Below, one piece after another: positions 53,728 through 62,200 of a stretch of DNA of 64,000 nucleotides. The DNA is from an uncultured Prevotellaceae bacterium (lineage in GTDB: Bacteria > Bacteroidota > Bacteroidia > Bacteroidales > Bacteroidaceae), in assembly GCA_900318815.1 (NCBI GenBank), contig ONMA01000009.1, forward strand, positions 1 through 64,000, written 5' to 3'. Every line of letters starts with the position of its first letter. Within the stretch, counting starts at the first letter, position 1. The position numbers were made by a program, and so were the translations under genes. The notes under the pieces are model-generated. The model was not told where the DNA came from. It worked only from the letters and a program-made list of their open reading frames with translations, and did not search any database.

Positions 53728-54534
53728 TTAGTCGGGACAAATCTGGTCGTAGAACGTCTCGTAGGCATCGCCGAAATCCTCATGGTAGTCGAGCAGGGGA
53801 ATCTGCTTGTCTATAGTGTGCTGCCTTAAAGTGGCATTGATGTCCTTGTCGGCAAGGATTACTCCGTCGCTATAGTCGATGGCCAGTTTGTTCAGCTCCG
53901 TTACATCGAAGTTGTCGTCATAGCTTGTCAGCATCTCGGCCTTGACATCGCGGTACTCAAGGCACTTCTTGAAGTTCTGGCCCAGGTTCTTTTTCAGCGT
54001 CTCAGCAAAGAGAGAGGTCACCACTTTCGTGTTGGCAAACGACGGTTCGTCGTGGAAAGCCGTCTTCACATACAGAGGTACCACCGCACTCATCCATCCC
54101 TGACAGTGGATAATGTCGGGAATCCAGCGCAGCTTCTTCACCGTTTCGAGCACGCCGCGTGCAAAGAAGATGGCCCGCTCGCCATTATCCGAATAGTCTT
54201 CACCCTTTTCATCGGTGGCCATCTGGCGCTTGGTGAAGTAGTCGTCGTTGTCGATGAAGTAGACCTGTATGCGGGCCGTGGGAATGCTGGCAACTTTGAT
54301 AATCAGGGGATGGTCGGTGTCGTTGATAATAAGGTTCATGCCAGAGAGCCTGATTACCTCATGCAACTGTCCCCTACGCTCGTTGATGTTGCCCCACTTG
54401 GGCATGAACGTTCGTATCTCATGATTTCGTTCTTGCATGGTTTGCGGCAAAGCGCGACCCATGATGGACAAATCGCTGTCAGGAACGTAGGGAGCAATCT
54501 CTTGGTTTATGAACAAAATTTTCTTCTTAGCCAT
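53728..54534 (-). CDS. Short glycogen/starch synthase (GT5 N-terminal domain only)
   Basis: A 268-residue protein covering only the N-terminal half of a GT5 synthase. KKKILFINQEIAPYVPDSDLSIMGRALPQTMQERNHEIRTFMPKWG matches the ADP-glucose-synthase start, but the usual 'K-x-G-G-L' of the family is replaced (PYVPDSDLSIMG), and DIIHCQGWMSAVVPLY is the mid-domain signature. The C-terminal GT-B half that binds ADP-glucose is missing, so full synthase activity is doubtful. Short forms like this are common in Bacteroidales in the same place (divergent from panC, before a DUF4270 gene), so it is not a random truncation. The start is set at the ATG at 54534; a TACCTTTG box lies 24 bp before it. Confidence 0.82.
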   Translation of the reverse strand: MAKKKILFINQEIAPYVPDSDLSIMGRALPQTMQERNHEIRTFMPKWGNINERRGQLHEVIRLSGMNLIINDTDHPLIIKVASIPTARIQVYFIDNDDYFTKRQMATDEKGEDYSDNGERAIFFARGVLETVKKLRWIPDIIHCQGWMSAVVPLYVKTAFHDEPSFANTKVVTSLFAETLKKNLGQNFKKCLEYRDVKAEMLTSYDDNFDVTELNKLAIDYSDGVILADKDINATLRQHTIDKQIPLLDYHEDFGDAYETFYDQICPD

Positions 54535-54558
54535 CTCTAATTCTTTTTTTATGCCATG

Positions 54559-54566
54559 CAAAGGTA
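54559..54566 (-). promoter_or_regulatory. -7 box of the glycogen-synthase / DUF4270 operon
   Basis: TACCTTTG on the minus strand, 24 bp before the ATG at 54534; no exact TTTG at -33. Confidence 0.6.
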
Positions 54567-54709
54567 CAAAAAAAACTTCGTAAAACCGCAGAAAACGGCT
54601 GTTTTTAGGAAAAAGTGACATTTTATAGGCTTATTTTTAGTCTTTTTTTTCCTTATTTGCCAAAAATGTTGTTATTTTGCACTTCCAAATCAACAATTGT
54701 AAAGAAGTA

Positions 54710-55564
54710 ATGAAAGTTTTTCAAAAGATTGTAGACCTGCAGAATGAATTATTCGAGGTTCGCAAGCAAGGTAAGAAGGTTGGCTTAGTGCCTACGATGG
54801 GGGCCCTCCATGAGGGGCACGCCTCTCTTGTTCGCCGAAGTGTAAAGGACAACGATGTGACGGTGGTGTCGATATTCGTCAACCCCACGCAGTTTAACGA
54901 CAAGAACGACTTGAAGAATTATCCGCGCGACCTTGCGGCTGACTGCAATTTGCTCGAGGCATGCAAGGCCGACTATGTGTTTGCCCCGGAAGTAGAGGAG
55001 ATGTATCCTACGCCTGACACCCGTCGGTTTGAGTATCCTCCTGTGTCTACCGTGATGGAAGGTGCCCATCGTCCCGGCCATTTCAATGGCGTGTGTCAGG
55101 TAGTAAGCCGCCTGTTCTATATTGTCAAGCCCGACCGTGCCTACCTCGGAGAGAAGGACTGGCAGCAGATTGCTGTGGTGAAGGCGATGGTTCGTCAGCT
55201 GGGATTGCCCGTCGAGATTGTGGAATGTCCCATCGTGCGCGATGCCGACGGCCTTGCCCGCAGCAGCCGCAACACGTTGCTCGCCCCTGACGAGCGTGCC
55301 ATTGCCCCTCGCATCTATAAGGCTCTGAATGAGAGTCTGACCTTTGCCAAGACACACACGCTGGGCGAGACCCACGACTACGTGGTTAATGAGATTAACA
55401 GCGTGGAGGGGTTAGACGTGGAGTATTTCGCTATTGTCGACGGCAACACGCTGCAGGATGTGGCGCAATGGGAAGATTCTCCCTACATTGTCGGCTGTAT
55501 TACGGTCTACTGCGGTAAGACACCCATTCGCTTGATTGATCACATAAAGTATAAAGAGGCATGA
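54710..55564 (+). CDS. panC: Pantothenate synthetase (pantoate--beta-alanine ligase)
   Basis: A 284-residue enzyme that joins pantoate and beta-alanine with ATP. The HxGH-type nucleotidyl motif is [17 protein letters not shown]; also visible are [51 protein letters not shown], and the KMSKS-like [15 protein letters not shown]. The start is placed at the ATG at 54710 because it gives the usual family N-terminus ([11 protein letters not shown]). It overlaps panD by 4 bp, so the two successive pantothenate steps are coupled. A weak TTATTTTG-type -7 box lies near 54672-54679. Confidence 0.95.
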   Translation: MKVFQKIVDLQNELFEVRKQGKKVGLVPTMGALHEGHASLVRRSVKDNDVTVVSIFVNPTQFNDKNDLKNYPRDLAADCNLLEACKADYVFAPEVEEMYPTPDTRRFEYPPVSTVMEGAHRPGHFNGVCQVVSRLFYIVKPDRAYLGEKDWQQIAVVKAMVRQLGLPVEIVECPIVRDADGLARSSRNTLLAPDERAIAPRIYKALNESLTFAKTHTLGETHDYVVNEINSVEGLDVEYFAIVDGNTLQDVAQWEDSPYIVGCITVYCGKTPIRLIDHIKYKEA

Positions 55565-55917
55565 TGATAGAGGTCTTAAAGTCGAAGCTGCATTGTGTTC
55601 AGGTGACGGAAGCCAACCTGAACTATATGGGTAGCATTACTATTGACGAGGACTTGATGGATGCGGCCAACCTGATAGCCGGTGAAAAGGTCCAGATTGT
55701 GGACAACAATAACGGAGAACGTTTTGAGACCTATATCATCAAGGGAGAGCGGGGAAGTGGCTGCGTATGCCTGAACGGTGCCGCCGCCCGTAAAGTACAG
55801 GTGGGCGACACGGTGATCATCATCTCCTACGCCCTGATGGATTTCGAAGAGGCAAAGTCTTTCAAGCCCACTGTGGTCTTCCCGCAGAATAACCACGTAA
55901 TCGGGTCTATGATATAG
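55561..55917 (+). CDS. panD: Aspartate 1-decarboxylase
   Basis: A 118-residue pyruvoyl enzyme making beta-alanine for the PanC step. The self-cleavage site Gly24-Ser25 is present in NYMGSITID, so the chain should split and form the pyruvoyl group. Other family residues: the initial [62 protein letters not shown]. The start could be Met1 or Met2. Overlap with panC (ATGA at 55561) shows coupling. Unlike in E. coli, no panM-type maturation factor is seen. Confidence 0.96.
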   Translation: MMIEVLKSKLHCVQVTEANLNYMGSITIDEDLMDAANLIAGEKVQIVDNNNGERFETYIIKGERGSGCVCLNGAAARKVQVGDTVIIISYALMDFEEAKSFKPTVVFPQNNHVIGSMI

Positions 55918-55932
55918 TCGTTTCGTAAGTAC

Positions 55933-56020
55933 CATACTTACGACTCGTAAACAGCATACTTACGACTCGTAAACAGCATACTTACGATGCGTAAACAGCA
56001 TACTTGTGAAATGCAGGTGA
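55933..56020. repeat. 22-bp palindromic repeat array after panD
   Basis: Three near-identical 22-bp units (CATACTTACGACTCGTAAAC-AG) begin at 55933, 55955 and 55977, the third with ATG in place of ACT in the loop; a diverged fourth unit starts at 55999. Each has a TTACG-NNN-CGTAA hairpin. A TTTCGTAAGTAC half-copy precedes the array. Confidence 0.9.
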
Positions 56021-56049
56021 AATAGAAGGGTAAAACGGATATAGATATA

Positions 56050-56087
56050 AAAAAAATGATTTAGCCATCTGGCTAAATCATTTTTTT
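56050..56087. terminator. Bidirectional terminator between panD and the TlpA-like gene
   Basis: An 18-bp perfect stem, 56050-56067 with 56070-56087, with A-run and T-run as the outer part (AAAAAAATGATTTAGCCA and complement). It suits both converging genes. Confidence 0.92.
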
Positions 56088-56089
56088 AG

Positions 56090-57202
56090 TTATTCCAAGT
56101 TTCTGTCTATGAAAGTCATCAGCTGTTCACCTCGCAGACCCGTGCCAACGATGCAGCCTTTCTGGTCGAGAATGATGATATGCGGGATGGCTCTTACGCG
56201 GAACTGCTGCGCGGCTGCAGAGTTCCATCCTTTCAGGTCGCTCATCTGTGGCCACTTCATGCCCATCTCCTCGATGGCTTTTACCCATTGGTCGTGGTTT
56301 TCATCGAGGGAAATGCCGATAATAGCCAGTCCTTTAGGCTGATACATGTCGTATAGCTGTACCATGTTGGGCATTTCCTGCCTGCAAGGGCCGCACCAGG
56401 AGGCCCAGAAGTCGAGAATCGTCAGCTTGTTCTCCTTGACAATACTTATGACACTCAGTTCCTGGCCGTCGGGTGCAGGCAGCGAGAAATCCTGAATCTT
56501 GCTGCCTTCCTCCATGGATTGTGCCTTCTCCAGCGTCTCAACCACCTCTTTCAGCTCTTTGCGCTCGCGAAAACGCGACGGCATCTTCTTGATGAGAGCA
56601 AGCCGCTTCGTGGGAGCGAACTGCTCGTCGGCCTCAAAGTTGGTTATGAGAAAGTAGCCCACTTCATTGTCATAGTTCTTCTCGGCCGTCGTAACAATCA
56701 GGTTCACCATGTCGGCCTCTAACTGCTGCATTTGTTCAACGGCTTGCTTCTGCGTCTCTTCCGTAAAGCCTTTCTCATCGTACAGTTGCTTGGCCAGTTG
56801 CTGCATCTTGTCGTTGTACTGGGCAATCTTGCTGTTCATTTCCTGCCAGGCATCGTTCGACTTGGTGCCGCCTACATGGTTCTTGGCCTCGTCGGGCGTG
56901 AGCTTGACACGTATCGTGCCTGCTTCCAAGAAGAGGTTAATGCCCATGCCATAGCGGCCTGGCGCATAGATGGTACATAACGGGCCTGGACCCACTTCGC
57001 CTTCAACCTCGAAGCTGCTGCCTTCTACGACAAACTTCTGAACGATATCCTCTTGCGTCTCGCCCTGATTCTGTACAAGCACCAGCGTATCGCCGTCGTT
57101 AAGACCTTCGGTCTCGCCCACTATCTTGTAGGTGTTCTGCTGACAGGCCGTAACGACAATGGTCAATAGTGCCGTCGAAAGCCATTTCTTACTCATTCTC
57201 AT
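56090..57202 (-). CDS. TlpA-like thiol-disulfide oxidoreductase lipoprotein (DUF4369 type)
   Basis: A 370-residue periplasmic lipoprotein (lipobox VVTAC near residue 20). The N-terminal part (about 24-125, YKIVGETEGLNDGDTLVLVQN ...) is the DUF4369-type domain common in Bacteroidota; a helical middle (SKIAQYNDKMQQLAKQLYDE) follows, then an AhpC/TSA-thioredoxin domain (about 230-370) with the redox pair in DFWASWCGPCRQEMP and the cis-proline region RAIPHIIILD. It should reduce or exchange disulfides in the periplasm. It is last in a run of minus-strand genes after prs, 23 bp away. Confidence 0.9.
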   Translation of the reverse strand: MRMSKKWLSTALLTIVVTACQQNTYKIVGETEGLNDGDTLVLVQNQGETQEDIVQKFVVEGSSFEVEGEVGPGPLCTIYAPGRYGMGINLFLEAGTIRVKLTPDEAKNHVGGTKSNDAWQEMNSKIAQYNDKMQQLAKQLYDEKGFTEETQKQAVEQMQQLEADMVNLIVTTAEKNYDNEVGYFLITNFEADEQFAPTKRLALIKKMPSRFRERKELKEVVETLEKAQSMEEGSKIQDFSLPAPDGQELSVISIVKENKLTILDFWASWCGPCRQEMPNMVQLYDMYQPKGLAIIGISLDENHDQWVKAIEEMGMKWPQMSDLKGWNSAAAQQFRVRAIPHIIILDQKGCIVGTGLRGEQLMTFIDRNLE

Positions 57203-57225
57203 GTTGTGTTGGTTTTAGGTGAGGA

Positions 57226-58164
57226 TTATACCAAGTATTGGTCGCTGATGCTCTCGTTACTGATGACTCGACGGATGGTTTCGGCAAACATGTCGGCCAC
57301 GCTGATTTGCTTCACCTTGTCGCACCGTTTCGTATAGGGGATGGAGTCGGTGAAGACAATTTCTGTGAGGGCCGATGCCTGTACGCGCTCGCTGGCAGGG
57401 CCGCTCATCACGCAATGAGAAGCGCAGGCACGCACGCTTTTCGCCCCCGAGGCCATCATCAAGTCGGCGGCCTTGGCAATGGTTCCGGCGGTATCTACCA
57501 TGTCGTCGACGATGACTACGTTCTTGCCTTCCACTTCGCCGATAATCTGCATCGACTCAATGACATTGGCACGGGCGCGTGTCTTGTTGCACAGCACCAG
57601 CGGACAGCCCAGGTACTTGGCGTAAGTGTTGGCACGCTTTGAGCCACCCACGTCGGGCGAGGCTATCACCAGGTCGTCGAGATTCAGGCTCTGCAGGTAG
57701 GGAAGGATGACTCCCGATGCGTAAAGGTGGTCGACCGGCACATTGAAGAACCCCTGTATCTGGTCGGCATGCAGGTCCATGGTGATGACACGATTGACGC
57801 CAGCCACGCTGAGCAGGTCGGCCACGAGCTTGGCACCGATACTTACGCGGGGCTTGTCCTTGCGGTCCTGGCGGGCCCAGCCGAAGTAAGGAATCACGGC
57901 GTTGATGGTACGGGCCGAAGCACGCTTGGCTGCATCGACCATCAGTAGCAGTTCCATCAGGTTGTCTGAATTGGGGAAGGTGCTCTGAACGAGGAAAACG
58001 TCGCGTCCACGAATAGACTCCTCATAGCTTACGGCAAACTCACCGTCTGAGAACTTCGTTATCAGCAGTTTGCCTAAAGGACATCCTAAACTTTGGCAGA
58101 TTTTTTCTGCCAGGTATCTCGTGGCGGTGCCCGAGAATACCATGTAAGAATTTTCTGTATTCAT
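57226..58164 (-). CDS. prs: Ribose-phosphate pyrophosphokinase
   Basis: A 312-residue enzyme that makes PRPP from ribose 5-phosphate and ATP for nucleotides, His and Trp. Motifs: the start NSYMVFSGTATRYLAEKI, the ATP region YFGWARQDRKDKPR, the signature DLHADQIQGFF, the flexible loop (NKTRARANV), and the PRPP loop VVIVDDMVDTAGTIAKAA. The length is usual. The loop has Arg-Ala-Arg in place of the more common Lys-Arg-Arg type, still basic. It lies 32 bp after the ThiE-like gene and 23 bp before the TlpA-like gene on the same strand. Confidence 0.96.
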   Translation of the reverse strand: MNTENSYMVFSGTATRYLAEKICQSLGCPLGKLLITKFSDGEFAVSYEESIRGRDVFLVQSTFPNSDNLMELLLMVDAAKRASARTINAVIPYFGWARQDRKDKPRVSIGAKLVADLLSVAGVNRVITMDLHADQIQGFFNVPVDHLYASGVILPYLQSLNLDDLVIASPDVGGSKRANTYAKYLGCPLVLCNKTRARANVIESMQIIGEVEGKNVVIVDDMVDTAGTIAKAADLMMASGAKSVRACASHCVMSGPASERVQASALTEIVFTDSIPYTKRCDKVKQISVADMFAETIRRVISNESISDQYLV

Positions 58165-58196
58165 GATTGTTTATATCAACATGTTTGTTCTCTCCA

Positions 58197-58805
58197 TTAT
58201 CCTACTGCCTTGCTCAGCTTGTTAAAGTGCGTGATCAGGCCCTTGAAGTCAATCTCATGGTGGATGTTGAACCTGTTCCACAGGTCTCCGCAAATCACAA
58301 CTCCGCCGAAGCCAAGGTCGCGTGCAATATGTACGTTGTCTATATTCATGCCGCCCATGGCGTAGACTTTCTTGTCGATAAGCCCCTGACGGGCGGCTGC
58401 CTCTAATTGTTCCATCGGCAGCGACTGCTTGTCTTCGGGGTTGGTCTGGCTGTCGAAGAGCGACTTCAGAAACACATAGTCAGACTTTCGCTTGGCTTCT
58501 TTCAGCTCGCCCAGCCTGCGACAGGTGCGGCTCAGCGTGCCTTTGTAGTTGCCGGGAGGCTCTGCGTCGGCTGTATTCAGGTGAATACCTTTCAGCCTGT
58601 ATTCTTCCTTGAGGTAGAAATGGTCGTGTACCATGATGCGTCTGTGATACTCGTCGGGGATAAGCGACAGGAGCCGTTCCGAGTAGATAGGCTCTGACGC
58701 AGGCTTGTATAGGTGAAGCAGGTCGAGACCTTCTTCAAACAGCGTCATCAGTATCTTATCCTCTTCCACGAAAAACGTGGTCTGTGTCATCACTATCAGT
58801 TTCAT
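58197..58805 (-). CDS. Thiamine phosphate synthase-like protein (ThiE/TenI fold)
   Basis: A 202-residue TIM-barrel protein of the ThiE/TenI group: KLIVMTQTTFFVEEDKILMTLFEEGLDLLHLYKP (first strand and helix), IMVHDHFYL, GIHLNTADAEPPGNYKG, then DYVFLKSLFDSQTN and VYAMGGMNIDNVHIARDLGFGGVVICGDLWNR, the phosphate-binding GG and GD loops. Key ThiE residues for the pyrophosphate are only partly kept, and no other thiamine gene is nearby, so a TenI-like or other role is possible. The start is the ATG at 58805; the longer frame uses TTG. It follows the porin gene by 14 bp. Confidence 0.75.
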   Translation of the reverse strand: MKLIVMTQTTFFVEEDKILMTLFEEGLDLLHLYKPASEPIYSERLLSLIPDEYHRRIMVHDHFYLKEEYRLKGIHLNTADAEPPGNYKGTLSRTCRRLGELKEAKRKSDYVFLKSLFDSQTNPEDKQSLPMEQLEAAARQGLIDKKVYAMGGMNIDNVHIARDLGFGGVVICGDLWNRFNIHHEIDFKGLITHFNKLSKAVG

Positions 58806-58819
58806 GTCTTGCAATAGTT

Positions 58820-61162
58820 TCAGTTAAAGAAGTTCCACGACACGCCTAAGTGCATGATAGAGTTGTTGAGCGGGTAGTGGGGCGTAAGGAAATTCATGCG
58901 GTGGATGGAGTTTCCCGTCACATTCGTCATCATAATGAAGAAGCGTGCATGCTTCAGATGCAGGTTGGCATAGATGTCGACGAAAGGTTGATTGCCCAGC
59001 TCAACTTTGCTGGCCTCGGTCTGCTGGATGGCAAACTGATTAATCATGGGGCAGAAGTCGGGAGCATAGTATTTGGTGAAATAGGTGGCGGCGGCTCCCA
59101 GTTCGATGGTGAGCACACCGGCATAGCGGAATTTCAGATAAAGATTGGAGAATACGTTCAGGTCGGGTAGGGGAAGAACTTCCTTGTCCGACGATGACTG
59201 GTAGGTCACTACATTATCCCAATGAAGCGGACCCAGCGACAGCCGCTGGTCGAGCTGGGCCGTCAGCACGTTGATATTGCTGCTTTGCTGTTTTACAGAC
59301 ACGTTCATGGCCTGGCGGTTCGACTTGCTGTAGTCGTAGTTCATGCCCAAGTACAGGAAGTTCTGCATCTCTTCGACCCCCACGCGAAGCATTGTGTGCG
59401 ACTTGTCGAACCTGAGTATACCTTCAATTCGTGTGCGTGTGGTCTTCTCCAAGTCGGTGTTGTCCCACCAGATGTGCTTGGAGTGATAGTGACGGAAGAA
59501 GAAATCTGGATGCAGACGATAGAAGTAAGCGTTGGCACAAAGCTGCATGGTGTCGCCGAAGAGCGGGATGTTCAGGTCGGATGCAAGGTCGAACTTCATC
59601 TGACCGGCATCCTCGCCTGTCATCCAGACCTCGCCCGTGAGGTTGTAGTGTAATGTGCGGCCTTGGGTCTTCGACAGCTTTCCGCCTATGGAAACGTTGT
59701 TCTCGGTCCACCGTTCCATGACGGCACTACCGTCGGAGGCCAGCGAAGGCATGTCGTAGTGGCGCAGTTGGTGGGTGGCAAATGCCTTGATGCCAGCCTT
59801 CGCCCACTTATTAAAGCCCTCGAGAAGACCTAATGCCAGGGTGTTCCTGACGTTGAGATGACGGGTGGAGTCGTAGATGGAGTCGCCACTATACCCCTTT
59901 GTACCTATATTATAATAGGTGTTGGCATAATAGTCTTGCGGAGTGTAGTAGGCCAGGTAGTCGTGACTGTAGCGGTCAAACTCCAACGTGTGAATGAAAC
60001 TGGTGACGGGAACGAACTCTTTCTTCATCAGATTGTCGAGCGAATCCTGTCTGGCTTCCTCTGCCAGCAGGCTGTCGGCCACCTCTTTCGATGTCACACT
60101 AATGCGCGTAGTGTCTGTGGCTGTGGAGTCGTTCTTGGCTGCCGTAGGCTCATCGCCGATGATCCTCGCATTATCCGGACGGCCTTGCGGCACGGGAACA
60201 GCGGCTTTCGGGCGGCCAAGAGGCTGCTCCTCGTTACCATCCTTCTGTTTGGCATCGCGCTCCTGCTTCGATTTCATGGCAAAGTCGCGGGCCTTGATTT
60301 CCTCATCGGTCATCTTTACCTTGCGGTAGAAGCCCACGTTGTAGCGGTGAGTAAGGAAAACATGGATGTTATGGTCGCGGTTCCAGTTGTCAGAGAGAAT
60401 AGTGGGAATCTCGTTCTCGGAATACGACTCATTGAACAGGTCAGGATGGGTGATGTAATTGTCGTCGGTAATGCCGCCGTTCTCCGAGTTCTTCTGGTGA
60501 TTCGTAGAGAATAGCAAATGCGCCTGGTATGCATCGCCCAAGTAGGAGCCGTAGATAGACGAGCAGAAATGCGAAGAACTCTGGTTCTGGAAGTAACCAC
60601 GCGCGTAGGCATAGTTGATGTCGAATCCTATACCTATTCTTTTATTGGCATTGACAGCAAACTTGACGTTCAGATGATCCTCGCCATTGTTCTTGTCGCC
60701 GCAATTATCGTACCAGAGATTGGTGATTGGCGAAAGCGTATTGGTGAAGTGGAACTCGTCGGGCCGCTGGTTCATGTAGCTGTACGACTCAATGAGGGGG
60801 AAGTAGCTGTCGGCAGGACGGTCGATAAAGATGCGGTTCTGCCGGGCGGAGTAGTTGTTGCCGGTGGTGTTATACTGGCCGTTGAGGCCCGTATTCATCG
60901 TGGCATGGGGAAAGAGATGGGGGATGGTGTCAACGTCGGACTTACGGATGTCGCCGAATTTGCGGTCTACCGTCCATACATAGATACCCTTGGGCACCTC
61001 CTTAGAGTCTTTCTGGGTGTCGTCGCCATGAGGATTGAAGTTGCCGTTTCGCCTACTGTTCCCATCAGCAGCACCAAGACTGCTGCCTGCTTCGTCGAAG
61101 ACTTGGGCACCAACCGTGCAGCTGATGGTAACGAGTATGAGGGCGATGAGCGTTCTTTGCAT
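58820..61162 (-). CDS. Putative porin (Porin_10-type outer-membrane protein)
   Basis: A 780-residue outer-membrane protein. Signal peptide QRTLIALILVTISCTVGA, cut before QVF. A charged region follows (about 25-55), then the family-typical GIYVWTVDRKFGDIRKSDVDTIPHLFPH and barrel strands rich in aromatic residues. A hydrophilic insert (about 290-360, KSKQERDAKQKDGNEEQPLGRPK ...) interrupts it. The end is a barrel-type strand (HLGVSWNFFN, final Phe-Asn). This family is widely annotated as 'putative porin' in Bacteroidota; true pore activity is not shown by sequence. It lies 34 bp after the 84-residue membrane-protein gene and 14 bp before the ThiE-like gene. Confidence 0.85.
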   Translation of the reverse strand: MQRTLIALILVTISCTVGAQVFDEAGSSLGAADGNSRRNGNFNPHGDDTQKDSKEVPKGIYVWTVDRKFGDIRKSDVDTIPHLFPHATMNTGLNGQYNTTGNNYSARQNRIFIDRPADSYFPLIESYSYMNQRPDEFHFTNTLSPITNLWYDNCGDKNNGEDHLNVKFAVNANKRIGIGFDINYAYARGYFQNQSSSHFCSSIYGSYLGDAYQAHLLFSTNHQKNSENGGITDDNYITHPDLFNESYSENEIPTILSDNWNRDHNIHVFLTHRYNVGFYRKVKMTDEEIKARDFAMKSKQERDAKQKDGNEEQPLGRPKAAVPVPQGRPDNARIIGDEPTAAKNDSTATDTTRISVTSKEVADSLLAEEARQDSLDNLMKKEFVPVTSFIHTLEFDRYSHDYLAYYTPQDYYANTYYNIGTKGYSGDSIYDSTRHLNVRNTLALGLLEGFNKWAKAGIKAFATHQLRHYDMPSLASDGSAVMERWTENNVSIGGKLSKTQGRTLHYNLTGEVWMTGEDAGQMKFDLASDLNIPLFGDTMQLCANAYFYRLHPDFFFRHYHSKHIWWDNTDLEKTTRTRIEGILRFDKSHTMLRVGVEEMQNFLYLGMNYDYSKSNRQAMNVSVKQQSSNINVLTAQLDQRLSLGPLHWDNVVTYQSSSDKEVLPLPDLNVFSNLYLKFRYAGVLTIELGAAATYFTKYYAPDFCPMINQFAIQQTEASKVELGNQPFVDIYANLHLKHARFFIMMTNVTGNSIHRMNFLTPHYPLNNSIMHLGVSWNFFN

Positions 61163-61196
61163 TTTTTACTCTAAGTTTTTCCCGTAAACAGGGGTA

Positions 61197-61451
61197 TCAT
61201 AATTTCATAATTCTGAGCGAAAGTTCAATGAACTTGGGTATCGAGGCGGCTATAAGGATGTAGATGGCTACTTCTCTGTAGCTTGTAAAATAGAGGGACA
61301 TGCCTGCTATTGCGCCTACTATGAAGATGAGGTTCAACCAGAAACGAAGCACACGGAAACGGCCTTCATCCCTGAATGGTCTCAGATTGCTGCGTCGGCG
61401 ATGGCGAATCTGACTTTTTCCTTCCTCAAAATACTTCTCGTCCTCTATCAT
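61197..61451 (-). CDS. Small two-span membrane protein
   Basis: An 84-residue protein. A basic N-terminal part (SQIRHRRRSNLRPFRDEGRFRVLRF) precedes two hydrophobic spans, about residues 37-55 (FWLNLIFIVGAIAGMSLYF) and 61-79 (VAIYILIAASIPKFIELSL). The basic segment would stay in the cytoplasm, with a hairpin topology. It is tightly placed: 2 bp after the DUF4468 gene and 34 bp before the porin gene. I do not recognise the family; position suggests a role with the envelope genes around it. Confidence 0.75.
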   Translation of the reverse strand: MIEDEKYFEEGKSQIRHRRRSNLRPFRDEGRFRVLRFWLNLIFIVGAIAGMSLYFTSYREVAIYILIAASIPKFIELSLRIMKL

Positions 61452-61453
61452 TG

Positions 61454-62071
61454 CTATTTGGTAAGCAGTTGCTCAAACTTGCTGAAAAGATAATCCTTGC
61501 GGTCGATAGTCTTGCGACGGAACTTGCCACTGACGCGGGCCAGTTTGTTCTGCTTCTTGTTCAGGCCGTAGCGGTCGGTAATCCACTCCTCGGCCTGGTA
61601 AGTTTGCGCGTCGCGTTCCTCGTCGTAGAGGTAATAGATACGGGTCATCTTGATGCTGGCCTCGCCGTCTGCACAGTCCACTATCAGGTGATAGAACAGG
61701 CGCGTGCGGTCAAGATTGAGTGGTTTGTTCTTGAATACCAGCCACTCCTGATAGGAACCGACAACCTGTTTCTGGTCTTCTGCACCGTCGAGTACGATGC
61801 GGCTTTGCTCAAACTGCCCCGGCTCCGTGGTCATTTTCGTCATAAAGTCGAGTACCAGGGCATGGATTTGCTTCTGTGTCTTACCGGGAGCCTTGATGGT
61901 AGTCTGGAACAACACCTTGCCGTCTACCTCGGGAACGGCCCCGGCCAGGTATTTCTGGTCGGGGGTCTTTCCGTTCGTCTGCTCGTTAATAGTCACTTTC
62001 TCCCAGGTGTTGTCCTGTGCCGTCATGCTGAGTGGCAGCAAGGTCAGGAGTGCTATTAGATATTTCTTCAT
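61454..62071 (-). CDS. DUF4468 exported protein
   Basis: A 205-residue protein with a signal peptide (KKYLIALLTLLPLSMTAQ, cut before DNT). The mature part matches the DUF4468 pattern with a TBP-like fold: VPEVDGKVLFQTTIKAPGKTQKQIHALVLDFM, then GSYQEWLVFKNKPLNLDRTRLFYHLIVDCADGEASIKMTRIYYLYDEE. Function unknown; the family occurs throughout Bacteroidales. It heads a group of closely spaced minus-strand genes reaching to the TlpA-like gene and is preceded by a TACCTTTG box. Confidence 0.85.
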   Translation of the reverse strand: MKKYLIALLTLLPLSMTAQDNTWEKVTINEQTNGKTPDQKYLAGAVPEVDGKVLFQTTIKAPGKTQKQIHALVLDFMTKMTTEPGQFEQSRIVLDGAEDQKQVVGSYQEWLVFKNKPLNLDRTRLFYHLIVDCADGEASIKMTRIYYLYDEERDAQTYQAEEWITDRYGLNKKQNKLARVSGKFRRKTIDRKDYLFSKFEQLLTK

Positions 62072-62100
62072 TTTTTTACTATGTTGTTTGAATTTAGATG

Positions 62101-62108
62101 CAAAGGTA
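62101..62108 (-). promoter_or_regulatory. -7 box before the DUF4468-to-TlpA gene run
   Basis: TACCTTTG on the minus strand, 29 bp before the DUF4468 ATG. The -33 element is not clear. Confidence 0.6.
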
Positions 62109-62200
62109 CTACTTTATTTCGACATGTGCAATTCCAAAATGTTAAAATGGTGTAAGCACATCAGGTACTCCCTGTTTGGGAGCCCTTTCTGCCGTGTACC

